The position numbers were made by a program, and so were the translations under genes. Of a stretch of 64,000 bases of DNA, positions 55,836 through 64,000 are shown one piece after another (positions within the stretch are counted from its first letter, which is position 1; each line of letters opens with the position of its first letter). Source of the stretch: Thermobispora bispora DSM 43833 (GTDB taxonomy: Bacteria > Actinomycetota > Actinomycetes > Streptosporangiales > Streptosporangiaceae); the NCBI RefSeq assembly GCF_000092645.1, contig NC_014165.1:2170001-2234000 (forward strand), read 5' to 3'. The notes under the pieces were generated by a model. It did not search any database. It worked only from the letters and a program-made list of their open reading frames with translations, and was not told the origin of the DNA.

Positions 55836-56125
55836 GCGACGGATGCTAGACGCAGCCCCGCGGTGACGATCGGCCGGGGTGTGGTTTGACCGCCGTCGTG
55901 TCGCGGCGGCGCGCCGCCGGGTCACGGCACGGGCGGGCCCGTCCTCCGGGCGCTCCGGGCGCGCTGCTTCCGGGCCGGGGCGCCGGGATGCGCGGCGGCG
56001 GAGCGGGGGTCGCGGCACCGGACCGGAGGCCGACCGGTCGGCTCCGGGCCATAGACTGCGACCGGCACCACGCGTGGCGTGGATCGGTGTAAATGCGTCG
56101 ACAGTGAGGCTCCCCGCCCGAGACT

Positions 56126-57259
56126 ATGGATCACATGTCCGTCCTCAAGGAGGTCGTCTTCTCCTCCCGCCCCGAAGAGGAGTCGAGCGCGGTCCCGTTG
56201 CGGTTGTGGCTCGACGACACCGACACCCCGGCCGACGTGATCGACGCGCTGGCCCTCTCCCCGTTCGCGACCGGGGCCCAGCCGTGGTCCCGGACCACGC
56301 GGCTGGAGCGGGTCCGCGCCGACGCGGCCATGACGGTTCCCGGGGGCCGGCTGCTCCGGGTCGCCCAGCACACCGACGGCCACGAGGCCCGTCTCATCGC
56401 CGGTGAGGGCTGGACGCTGCGGGTGGTCCGGCACGCCAACCGGTCGGCGACGGTGACCGCGACCGCGGTGACCGAGGAGCTGGCCGCCTCGGTGCTGGCC
56501 CAGGCGATCCGGGACGCCGAGGAGAAGGCGCCGGCGGGCGACCACGTCACCATGGGCTTCTGGTGGTCCTCGGTCCACGGCCCCCGGCGCTCGGTGAAGC
56601 CGATCACGACCTCGCCCTGGGCGGAGATCAGGCGGAACTACTCCAGCTCGGTGGTGCCGCGCCTCGACGGGCTCATGAAGACCACGCCGAAGGACATCAC
56701 CGGGCGGCTGCTGCTCTTGCACGGCCCGCCGGGCACGGGCAAGACCACCCTGCTCCGCACGATCGCCCGCGAGTGGTCGAGCTGGTGCCAGGCCGACTGC
56801 GTCCTCGACCCCGAGCGGCTCTTCGGCGACCCCGGGTACCTGATGGACGTGGCGATCGGGTACGACGACCCGGATGAAGAGGACCAGCAGCGCTGGCGGC
56901 TGCTCATCCTCGAGGACTGCGACGAGCTGATCCGCGCCGAGGCCAAGCAGTCGACCGGTCAGGGCCTGTCCCGGCTGCTCAACCTCACCGACGGCCTGCT
57001 CGGGCAGGGCAGGGACGTGCTCGTCGCGATCACCACCAACGAGGACCTCGCCCGGCTCCACCCGGCGGTGGTGCGGCCGGGCCGGTGCCTGGCCAGGCTG
57101 GAGATCGGCCCGCTGGGACCGGAGGAGGCGGCGCGGTGGCTGGGCCGGCGGGACGGCATCGGCCCGTCCGGTGCCACGCTCGCCGAGCTCTACGCGCTCC
57201 GCGACGGGCACGCGGCGCCGGAGCCGGACGAGCCCGCCTCGACCGGGCTGTACCTCTGA
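56126..57259 (+). CDS. AAA-family ATPase with DUF5925 N-terminal domain
   Basis: A 377-residue protein. The N-terminal part (about 20-165) resembles DUF5925 (PLRLWLDDTDTPADVIDALALSPFATGAQPWSRT). The C-terminal AAA module has Walker A LLHGPPGTGKTTL, Walker B RLLILEDCDEL, sensor I VAITTNED and the arginine-rich HPAVVRPGRC. The family is widespread in actinomycetes, but its substrate is not known. ATG 56126 or ATG 56135 could be used. The next gene reads in the same direction 378 bp later. Confidence 0.85.
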   Translation: MDHMSVLKEVVFSSRPEEESSAVPLRLWLDDTDTPADVIDALALSPFATGAQPWSRTTRLERVRADAAMTVPGGRLLRVAQHTDGHEARLIAGEGWTLRVVRHANRSATVTATAVTEELAASVLAQAIRDAEEKAPAGDHVTMGFWWSSVHGPRRSVKPITTSPWAEIRRNYSSSVVPRLDGLMKTTPKDITGRLLLLHGPPGTGKTTLLRTIAREWSSWCQADCVLDPERLFGDPGYLMDVAIGYDDPDEEDQQRWRLLILEDCDELIRAEAKQSTGQGLSRLLNLTDGLLGQGRDVLVAITTNEDLARLHPAVVRPGRCLARLEIGPLGPEEAARWLGRRDGIGPSGATLAELYALRDGHAAPEPDEPASTGLYL

Positions 57260-57637
57260 CCGCCCGTCCCGCCGGTACGGCGGGGCCCGCGCGGCCGGAG
57301 CCCGGGGTCGATCCACGCGGTACGGCGGGGCCGGAAAGGCGCGGGCGTCCGCGGTGGGAGGGGTGCTCGTGAGCGCGCACCCCGCCCGGCGCACGGGCAT
57401 GACCGCGTGGGTACGGCGGGAATCTGCGGTGCGGCCGCCGATGGCGGGAGGCGGGTCGCGGGAACGCGGGCACGCCCGGCCGGCGCCCGGAACGACGTGG
57501 GCGGCCCGGCCGGCGCCCGGGGTCGTTTCCGCGGTACGGCGGGCCGGCGTGGCGGGACGCGCACGGCGCATCCGCGCATGACGCGCCGCGGGTCCGCGCA
57601 CTGGGATATTCACCGGCCGGTCCGACATTATTGGCGC
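57260..57637. other. GC-rich gap with dispersed GGTACGGCGGG repeats
   Basis: About 378 bp. The 11-mer GGTACGGCGGG occurs four times (57274, 57319, 57410, 57533). Between 57268 and 57284 it forms the hairpin CCCGCCG-GTA-CGGCGGG just after the ATPase stop. No credible gene on either strand. AT-richer DNA just before 57638 (GGGATATTC...GACATTATTGG) probably carries the next promoter. Confidence 0.55.
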
Positions 57638-58456
57638 ATGTCGGTTCACGAGCGTCGGCGGCTACCGCCGGGCCTGGAACAGCTCTTCGCTGACGGCGGC
57701 GCCGGGAGGGAGCTCACCGTCGATCTCCCTCCCGGGTCTCTCGTGTGGCCGGATCCCAAGTACGACCGGATGCGCACGCATCATCGGCCCTCGTTCTGGC
57801 TGAGCGACGATCCCGTGCCACCCGGGTTCTGGGCACGGTTGCGCCGTGAGCACCCGCGGTCCGGGCTGTGGCCGGTGCTGCTCGAGGACGGCGTGCAGCC
57901 GTGGTCGGCGGGGCAGATCGCGCCGGATTCGGTGGCGCAGATCGACCTCTTCACCGCCGAGGGGTTCATGGCCGAGGTGTGGCGGGACCTCATCGTGAGC
58001 CGCGACGTGGTGGACCTCTCCCCGTTCGGGAAGGAATGCCCCGGTCTCGCCCCACCGGGGAGGTTGATGGCCGACCCTGACACGGTCGCCGACTGGTACG
58101 CGGACATCGTGGTCCAGCGGGTCACCCCGCTGGGGCTCGTGGCGGTGGACCGGAGCGCCGACGCCCCGGTGGCGCTCGGCTGGCAGGGCGCGGTGCACCA
58201 CAACGAGTGGAACGTGCCGCTCGCCGCGGTGCTCCGGAGCTGGGAGGAGAGGTTCGGCGTCCGGGTGGTCGGCATGGGGTTCGACACCCTGGAGCTCAGC
58301 GTGGCCGCTCCCCCCATGACGCTGGAGCACGCGCTCCACGTGGCGGCCGAGCACTGGACCTTCTGCCCGGACAGCATCCTGCAGGCCGGGGGATCGCTCG
58401 CCGAGTACGCCGCGCAGATCGTGGGCCGGAACGCCTGGTCGTTCTGGTGGGACTGA
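57638..58456 (+). CDS. DUF4253-domain protein
   Basis: A 272-residue protein whose C-terminal half matches the DUF4253 pattern: LVAVDRSADAPVALGWQGAVHHNEW, then AVLRSWEERFGVRVVGMGFDTLELSVAAPP and a terminal WSFWWD. The N-terminal half (WPDPKYDRMRTHHRPSFWLSDDPVPPGFWARLRREHPRSGLWPVLL) is also family-like. The molecular role is unknown. ATG 57638 has no clear ribosome-binding site, and CATTAT lies about 8 bp upstream, so it may be leaderless. Followed by a strong terminator. Confidence 0.85.
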   Translation: MSVHERRRLPPGLEQLFADGGAGRELTVDLPPGSLVWPDPKYDRMRTHHRPSFWLSDDPVPPGFWARLRREHPRSGLWPVLLEDGVQPWSAGQIAPDSVAQIDLFTAEGFMAEVWRDLIVSRDVVDLSPFGKECPGLAPPGRLMADPDTVADWYADIVVQRVTPLGLVAVDRSADAPVALGWQGAVHHNEWNVPLAAVLRSWEERFGVRVVGMGFDTLELSVAAPPMTLEHALHVAAEHWTFCPDSILQAGGSLAEYAAQIVGRNAWSFWWD

Positions 58457-58458
58457 TC

Positions 58459-58496
58459 CCGGCCTCGGGCGCCCTCGCGCGGGCGCCCGAGGCCGG
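58459..58496 (+). terminator. Strong terminator after the DUF4253 gene
   Basis: CCGGCCTCGGGCGCCC and GGGCGCCCGAGGCCGG pair perfectly over 16 bp with the loop TCGCGC, beginning 2 bp after the stop codon. Confidence 0.8.
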
Positions 58497-58660
58497 AACC
58501 GACGCAGGCCCGGGGCGCGGATGCCGGGCGCGGGCCCGCGGTGGAGCGGGCGCCGGGTCCGGGCGTGCCCGGGCGTCCCGGCGCCCGCCGCCCCGGACCA
58601 CGGCGGGCCGGCCGTGCCCGTGGCCGGGGCGGCATCACGCCGTCCGCGCGGCTCCGTACC

Positions 58661-58888
58661 TCACCGGTGGTGCTCGTAGAGCCGGGCCAGGTCGCTCTCC
58701 ATCTGCGCCATGACCCGCTGGTACCCCTCCCAGCCGTACAGCCGGAGCAGCTCGGACTTCATCCGGAGCGTCTCCTCCTGTACCGCTTTCGGGCCCCGGC
58801 GGCGCAGCGCGTCGAGCGTGGCGCGCGCGAGCGCCTCTCGTTCGCCCCACGCCGGGGAGCCATCACGTCGGAACGCAGGGGTAGGCAT
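58661..58888 (-). CDS. Small hypothetical protein
   Basis: A 75-residue, charged, helical protein (REALARATLDALRRRGPKAVQEETLRMKSELLRLYGWEGYQRVMAQMESDLARLYEHH). GGAGGG lies 9 bp before the ATG, which supports a real gene. Not recognised. The helical pattern with alternating Leu/Arg/Glu could mediate dimerisation. Confidence 0.65.
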   Translation of the reverse strand: MPTPAFRRDGSPAWGEREALARATLDALRRRGPKAVQEETLRMKSELLRLYGWEGYQRVMAQMESDLARLYEHHR

Positions 58889-59582
58889 GGCGTCGTGCCC
58901 TCCGCGCTACTGAGACGAACGGTGCCTTTTCCTGACGCGCGACGGGGCCGTTCGGTTGACAGCCGAGTCGGATCTCGCGCCGAACGGGGGAGCCCGCTCG
59001 GCGGAACGCACGCACCGGCCGGTGGATGGCCCGCCGGCGGCCGGCGAAGGTCCCGCCCGGGCGAGGCCGGGGCGCACCGCCGCGCCCGTGCCACCCCGCG
59101 GTGCCCGCGCCACGAGCACCCTGTTCCCCGGTCCACCGCACCGCGAGCGCACATTTATCACTTTTCCGCCTTGTATGGCCATGCCGGAAATTCCATAGAA
59201 CTCCTCGGTGGCCGGAGGACGGAAATCCGGATCGGCGCGCACGGGAAAACCCGGAATCGCCCGGTTTCCTGCTTTCTCATCCTTCCTTTTCGCCGCTCGC
59301 CGCGTTTCCCCTGGCATGCACTCTTCACGCGGCCGGCACCTGATTCTCCGTACGGGTGACGGCCCTGCGCCCGCCCGCGGAACCCCCTGCTCCCGGCGGC
59401 GCACCGGCCGACCGGCCATGCCGTACCGGCACTTTCTCATAACGGGATACCCGGATAATTCGGCATACTCTACGCCGATTTCCGGCCGGTAGGAATAGCC
59501 GGGGCGGCGGATGGGCATATTCGATATCGCCTCCCACCGGACGCGGGTTTTCCGAGGACCTGCGCTCAAAGGGGGAGGGCGC
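58889..59582. other. Long intergenic region without a supported gene
   Basis: About 690 bp between two divergent genes. The part from about 59145 to 59330 is unusually AT-rich for this window (ATTTATCACTTTTCCGCC; TGCTTTCTCATCCTTCC). Just before the amidase, CGGATAATTCGGCATACTC may hold its promoter. No conserved RNA fold is recognised. Confidence 0.5.
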
Positions 59583-60452
59583 ATGTCGGAGATCACACGC
59601 CGGATGTTCCTCTCGGCCGGGAGCGGTATCGCCGGGGCCATTCTCCTCGCACCCGAGGTCTTCGCCGCCTCCGTCCGGCCCCGGCGGCCGCGCCGGCCCC
59701 GCATCTACACCCGGAGCGAGTGGGACGCGGCGCCACCCCGGCGCAAGGCGACGGTGACCGACCATCCGCCGGACCGGATCGTCATCCACCACACCGCCAC
59801 CGCGAACACCGGCGACACCAGCCTCGAAGCGGCGTTCCGGCTCTCCCGGGCCATCCAGCGCCACCACATGCGGCGCAACGGCTGGGACGACATCGGGCAG
59901 CACTTCACGGTCAGCAGGGGCGGGTACATCCTCGAGGGCCGCAACCGCACCCTGCCCGCCATCGAGCAGGGCAAGCTCGCGGTGGGCGCCCACGTCGCCG
60001 GGCACAACAGCCGCGCGCTGGGCATCGAGACGGAGGGCACGTACATCGACGAGCTCCCCACCAAGGCCCAGCTCAACGCGCTCGTCGCGCTCGTCGCCTG
60101 GCTCTGCGCCACGTACCGGCTCGACCCCCAGAAAGCGATCATCGGGCACCGCGACCTCAACGCCACCGCCTGCCCGGGCGATCGCCTCTACGGCTACCTC
60201 GGCCGCCTCCGGGAGGACGTGGCCCGCCGCCTCGGCACGGTGCGCTCCTCGGCCGCCCGCCTCGCCGTGGCCGAGGAACCGCAGCCGGCCCTCGTGGAGC
60301 CGGGAGACGGCGAGGAGCCCGCGGAGCCGGAGCCGGGGCTCATCCGGCCGGTCGGGCGGAAGGACCGGGACGGCCGGACGGGCGACGATGCGCCGGAGGG
60401 TCCGCGCGGCCGTTGCCCGGCGGCCGGAGACGGCCCCGAACGGCTCAGCTGA
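59583..60452 (+). CDS. Tat-exported N-acetylmuramoyl-L-alanine amidase (PGRP/amidase_2 fold)
   Basis: A 289-residue enzyme. A twin-arginine signal (TRRMFLSAGSGIAGAILLAPEVFA) is followed by an amidase_2/PGRP domain. Zinc ligands are visible in IVIHHTAT (His) and IIGHRDLNATACPGD (His and Cys), with GIETEGTY in between. It cleaves the bond between MurNAc and L-Ala in peptidoglycan. The C-terminal 60 residues are Pro/Glu/Gly-rich. ATG 59583 follows GGGGGAGGG. Confidence 0.9.
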   Translation: MSEITRRMFLSAGSGIAGAILLAPEVFAASVRPRRPRRPRIYTRSEWDAAPPRRKATVTDHPPDRIVIHHTATANTGDTSLEAAFRLSRAIQRHHMRRNGWDDIGQHFTVSRGGYILEGRNRTLPAIEQGKLAVGAHVAGHNSRALGIETEGTYIDELPTKAQLNALVALVAWLCATYRLDPQKAIIGHRDLNATACPGDRLYGYLGRLREDVARRLGTVRSSAARLAVAEEPQPALVEPGDGEEPAEPEPGLIRPVGRKDRDGRTGDDAPEGPRGRCPAAGDGPERLS

Positions 60453-60753
60453 CCCACGGGCCTCGCCTGTTCCGCGGATCCGGACGGGACGCTCCCGCGA
60501 GCGGATGCCCCATCCCCCGGGCATGGGTACGCTCGGGTTTCAGCAGCTAGGGCGGCACCCCCGTGCCACCCCCGCGCATTCCCCGGAGGCCCTGCATGCG
60601 CACAGCTCTCCCCGACCGCTCGCCGTCCGCTCAGGTCGCCGTGCCTCAGGCGGGGTGACGGGTGACGCGCATGCTCCACACCGGCGCCAGGCGCCCCGGC
60701 GAGACGTTCCTCACCGGCCGCCGGTGGCGGGGAGTCCCCGGTAAGGGGGCCGC
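60453..60753. other. Intergenic region between amidase and flippase genes
   Basis: About 300 bp, GC-rich, with no supported gene and no clear promoter or terminator. AAGGGGG just before 60754 is the ribosome-binding site of the next gene. Confidence 0.45.
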
Positions 60754-63700
60754 ATGACCGCCTCAGAGCAGGGCCGGGGCGTCCTCCGCGGCAGCGCGGC
60801 CGGCTCGTTACCCGGCCTCGCCCGGCGGGCCGGGGACGGTCCGCCCGCCGGCCGGCTCCGCGCGGCGATCTCCGGCATCGTCGGCGACCCCCTCCTCCGC
60901 AACGCGTACGCGCTCATGATCAACGCGGGGGTCTCGGGCGCGCTCGGCCTCCTCTACTGGGTGCTCGCCGCCCGCCTCTACGACGCGGAAGAGGGCGGCC
61001 GGGCGATGGCGGTGATCGGCGCGATGCGCCTGCTCGCCTCCCTCACCTCGCTCGGGTTCTCCGGCACCCTCACCCGGTTCATCGCCGACACCGGCCGCGC
61101 CACAGGCCGGTTCATCGCCGGCGTCTACCTGCTCGCGAGCGGGGCGGCGCTCGTGCTGACCGCCGGCTTCCTGCTCACCCTCCCCCACTGGGGCCCGAAC
61201 TACCGCGACCTGAGCGGGCTCGGCCCCGGCCTGCTCTTCTGCGTCGCCGTGGTCTCCTGGGTGGTCTTCACCCTGCAGGACGTCGCCCTCACCGGGCTGC
61301 GCAAGGCCACCTGGGTGCCGGTCAAGAACATCGCGTACGCCGTCGTCAAGATCATCCTGCTCGTCGCGCTGGCGAAGGCGCTGCCGTCGGCCGGCATCGC
61401 GGTGTCCTGGGTCCTGCCCGTGGTGATCGGGATCCTCCCCGTGGATCTGCTGATCTTCGGCAGGCTGGTGCCCGAGCACCGCAGGCGGACGGCCGGGCGG
61501 CGGCCGCCGTCGATCCGGACGCTCGGCAGGTTCCTCGCCGGGGACTACCTCGGCTCCATGTTCATCCAGGCGATCACCTTCCTGCTGCCGGTGATCGTCG
61601 GGGCCCTCGTGGAGGCGCGGCAGTTCAACTACTACTACAGCGTCACCATGATCGGCGGGCTGCTGGAGACGCTCGCCATGACCATGGCGGCCTCGCTCAC
61701 CGTGGAGGGCGCCTTCAACCGGGCCGCGCTCGCCGCCAACGGCCGCCGCGCGCTCAGCCGCTCCCTGCTCAGCCTCAGCCCGGTGGTGTTCGGCGCGATC
61801 GTGCTCGCCCCGTGGGTGATGGCGCTGTTCAGCCCCGGGCACGCCGAGCACGCGACCACGCTGCTCAGGTTCGTCGTGCTCGCCACGCTCCCCCGCGCGG
61901 TGGTCGAGATCCATCTCGGCGTGCTCCGCGCCATGAACCGGGCCCGGGCGCTCGTGGTCGTCCAGGGGACGATGTGCGCCGGCGTGTTCGCCGGGACGTT
62001 CGTCCTGCTGCCCCGGCTCGGCATCACGGGGGTCGGCCTCGCCCTGTTCCTCGCCCAGCTCGGCGTCGCCCTCGCCGTCCTGCCGTCGCTGGTCCGCGTG
62101 CTGTGGACCCGCGAGGGCACCGAATCTGGTGGTTCGTCCCGCATGATGGTCCCCGTGACGACGATCAGTGAGCGCGTGACCCGGTTAGGGACCCGGATGC
62201 TGGCCGTCATGCCCCACCCCGACCGGGTGAAGAGATGGCTGCTGCCGATCCTGTCCGCCCAGGGCCTGGCCATCTACCTGATCGCGCTGCTCGCGCCGCC
62301 CGGCGAGCTCGCCGGCGTCGACGTGGAGCGGATGAACGGCCTCGGGCTCATCTCGGTGCTGCCGCCCACCGCCTTCGCCGGGCTGGCGCTGCTGATCGTC
62401 ACGTTCTTCGTCACGTTCGCCCAGCGCCGGTACCGCCCCGTCCTGCTCCTCGCCCAGCTCCTCGCGATCACGTTCTGCCTGCACGGGGCGGGCGCTCTGG
62501 TCGCGGAGGAGCCGCGCTTCCCCACGGCCTGGCTGCACGTCGGCTTCGCCGAGTACATCGCGCGGACCGGTGGCACGCTCCCCGGCCTCGACGCGCGGTT
62601 CAGCTGGCCGGGCTTCTTCGCGCTCTTCGCCTTCGTGGGCGGCGCCGCCGGCATGGAGGACTTCCGCGGGCTGGTCAACTGGACGCCCCTCGTCTCGAAC
62701 GTCTGCTACCTCGTCCCGCTCCTGCTGATCCTGCGGCGCATGCGCGCCGACCGCCGGGCCAAGTGGCTGGCCGCGCTGCTGTTCGTCACCCTCCAGTGGA
62801 TCGGCCAGGACTACTTCTCCCCGCAGGGCACCACGTACCTGATGTACCTGCTGCTGATCGCCATCGTGGTGACCTGGTTCGGGCGCGAGCGCGATCGGCC
62901 GGCCGGGGAGCCCCGCGGGCTGCTGAGCCGGCTCGCCGGCTACCTCGACGAGGCGGAGCCGGGTGAGCTGCCCGCGAAGCAGGCCGACCCGATCACGCGG
63001 ATCGCGCTGTACGGCGTGCTGCTCCTGCTCGGCGCCGCCGCGGCCGCGACGCACCAGATCACCCCGTTCATGATGGCGGCCTCCACCCTCGGCCTGGTCA
63101 TGCTGCGGCGGTGCGGGGTGGCCACGCTCCCCTGGCTGATCGGCGGGTTCGCGGTCGGCTGGCTGAGCTACTTCGCCACGCCGTACTGGTACGGCCACAT
63201 CGGCGACCTGTTCGGCGGGATCGGCTCGCTGCTCAGCAACCTGACCGCGAACACCACGGGCCGCATGGAGGCGGCGACCGGCGATCCCCTCCACCCGTAC
63301 GTGCTCCAGCTCCGCCTCGGGTTCGCCGTGGTGCTCGTGCTGCTCGCCGGGGTCGGGCTCGCCCGCCGGGTGCGGCGCATGGTGATGGACCGGGTCGCGC
63401 TGGTGCTCACCGTGACCCCGCTCTCCGCGATGGCGCTGCAGAGCTACGGCGGGGAGATGGGGCTGCGCGTGTACCTGTTCATGCTGCCGGGCGCCTGCAT
63501 CCTCGCCGCCTACGCCTTCTTCCCCGAGCCCCCGGGGAGCCTGCGGGGCATGCGCCAGGTGATCGGCAAGCCCTCCCGGCTCGAGCTGCTCCGGGCGCGG
63601 CTCGCCCTCCCGCTCGCCGTGGTGACCACGCTCGCGCTCTGCGGCGGCTTCTTCGTCGCCCGGTACGGCAACGAGCAGTTCGAGCGCATCACCACCGGCG

Positions 63701-64000
63701 AGGCGCTCGCCCTCGAGTACATCTACGCGCGCGACCGGCCCAGCGCCCGGGTGCTGGTGCTCGCCCCCAGCGACGCGGAACCCGGCACGGTGAGCAGCGA
63801 CCTCATGGCGAGCATGGTGCCGTGGCGGGAGAAGCACGTCGAGCGGGTGGAGTGGGTCAGCACCCCGCCCCCGACCGACCCCGAGGACATCGGCCAGGTC
63901 ATCACCGCGCTGCGCTCGCTGGGCCCTGGATCGTTCCTGCTCACCACCCGGGCCCAGGAGACCCTGCTCGAGGTGACCGACCCGGCCGGCCAGGGCATCG
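60754..64000 (+). CDS. MOP-type polysaccharide flippase fused to a second polytopic membrane module (3' end outside window)
   Basis: One uninterrupted frame of at least 1082 codons opens at ATG 60754 (AAGGGGG upstream) and has no stop before the window edge. Residues about 45-455 form a multi-helix MOP/Wzx-like flippase (NAYALMINAGVSGALGLLYWVLAARLYD; DYLGSMFIQAITFLLPVIVG; ALFSPGHAEHATTLLRFVVLATLPR). After a hydrophilic linker (about 455-490, with Met464-Met465) come a dozen more helices (about 490-990) resembling large glycan polymerases or GT-C-like enzymes (TAWLHVGFAEYIARTG; DYFSPQGTTYLMYLLLIAI). A soluble tail follows. Likely role: export and assembly of a cell-surface polysaccharide. Second-module identity is inference. 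Confidence 0.75.
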   Translation, partial: MTASEQGRGVLRGSAAGSLPGLARRAGDGPPAGRLRAAISGIVGDPLLRNAYALMINAGVSGALGLLYWVLAARLYDAEEGGRAMAVIGAMRLLASLTSLGFSGTLTRFIADTGRATGRFIAGVYLLASGAALVLTAGFLLTLPHWGPNYRDLSGLGPGLLFCVAVVSWVVFTLQDVALTGLRKATWVPVKNIAYAVVKIILLVALAKALPSAGIAVSWVLPVVIGILPVDLLIFGRLVPEHRRRTAGRRPPSIRTLGRFLAGDYLGSMFIQAITFLLPVIVGALVEARQFNYYYSVTMIGGLLETLAMTMAASLTVEGAFNRAALAANGRRALSRSLLSLSPVVFGAIVLAPWVMALFSPGHAEHATTLLRFVVLATLPRAVVEIHLGVLRAMNRARALVVVQGTMCAGVFAGTFVLLPRLGITGVGLALFLAQLGVALAVLPSLVRVLWTREGTESGGSSRMMVPVTTISERVTRLGTRMLAVMPHPDRVKRWLLPILSAQGLAIYLIALLAPPGELAGVDVERMNGLGLISVLPPTAFAGLALLIVTFFVTFAQRRYRPVLLLAQLLAITFCLHGAGALVAEEPRFPTAWLHVGFAEYIARTGGTLPGLDARFSWPGFFALFAFVGGAAGMEDFRGLVNWTPLVSNVCYLVPLLLILRRMRADRRAKWLAALLFVTLQWIGQDYFSPQGTTYLMYLLLIAIVVTWFGRERDRPAGEPRGLLSRLAGYLDEAEPGELPAKQADPITRIALYGVLLLLGAAAAATHQITPFMMAASTLGLVMLRRCGVATLPWLIGGFAVGWLSYFATPYWYGHIGDLFGGIGSLLSNLTANTTGRMEAATGDPLHPYVLQLRLGFAVVLVLLAGVGLARRVRRMVMDRVALVLTVTPLSAMALQSYGGEMGLRVYLFMLPGACILAAYAFFPEPPGSLRGMRQVIGKPSRLELLRARLALPLAVVTTLALCGGFFVARYGNEQFERITTGEALALEYIYARDRPSARVLVLAPSDAEPGTVSSDLMASMVPWREKHVERVEWVSTPPPTDPEDIGQVITALRSLGPGSFLLTTRAQETLLEVTDPAGQGI

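Overview
This window is about 64 kb of very GC-rich DNA. It has actinobacterial hallmarks: strong G/C bias at third codon positions, many GTG starts, 4-bp ATGA/GTGA gene overlaps, MsmK/MsiK-type sugar import, CelR-type operators, class II DAHP synthase, Tat-exported DyP peroxidase, and DUF4253 and DUF5925 proteins. The gene complement (CelR/CebEFG/GH1 next to a maltose-type operon, methylmalonyl-CoA mutase with MeaB) fits a Streptosporangiales actinomycete, perhaps Thermobispora-like. That placement is inference from gene style, not a database match. I recognise no rRNA, tRNA, insertion sequence, prophage or CRISPR array.

Layout. 0-3.6 kb: tail of an unidentified gene, an LCP cell-wall ligase, and a cytoplasmic-looking subtilase followed by a small partner gene. 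3.5-5.9 kb: a voltage-gated ion channel (minus strand), then a poorly coding stretch with one doubtful gene. 5.9-13.3 kb: a maltose/alpha-glucoside module (minus strand: binding protein, two permeases, GH13 glucosidase, LacI regulator) with a divergent multi-sugar ATPase. 13.4-17.5 kb: ACT-domain protein, histidine kinase without a response regulator, secreted sulfatase. 17.6-25.9 kb: cellobiose regulon, cebEFG-GH1-celR followed by a second GH1-galM unit, with four near-identical CelR boxes. 26-31 kb: a frameshifted FAD monooxygenase, class II DAHP synthase, thioredoxin and cytochrome oxidase subunit I. 31-38 kb: universal stress protein, DoxX, HtrA-like protease, acyl-CoA synthetase, and metNIQ with a possible leader ORF. 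38.7-44.3 kb: FG-GAP secreted protein, PhoD phosphatase, HAD phosphatase, APH-like kinase, zinc-ribbon protein. 44.4-48.4 kb: a degenerate tandem-repeat block, then an iron-regulated efeUOB operon behind two adjacent IdeR/DtxR-type boxes. 48.7-50.7 kb: two DUF4352 paralogues with a shared upstream element. 50.9-55.8 kb: mutA-mutB-meaB. 56.1-58.9 kb: AAA ATPase, DUF4253 protein, small hypothetical. 59.6-64 kb: Tat-exported amidase, then a very long open frame joining a MOP-type flippase to a second polytopic membrane module. This last frame runs off the window.

How the genes work together. The main theme is uptake and intracellular hydrolysis of glucans. Two ABC systems without their own ATPases (maltose-type and cellobiose-type) sit near one MalK/MsiK-like ATPase that probably energises both. 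Imported oligosaccharides would be split by GH13 or GH1 enzymes, and the anomers equilibrated by the mutarotase. CelR is encoded inside the operon it should repress. Starts were moved inward from the longest open frames wherever a ribosome-binding site, a signal peptide or a stop-start overlap pointed to a better one.
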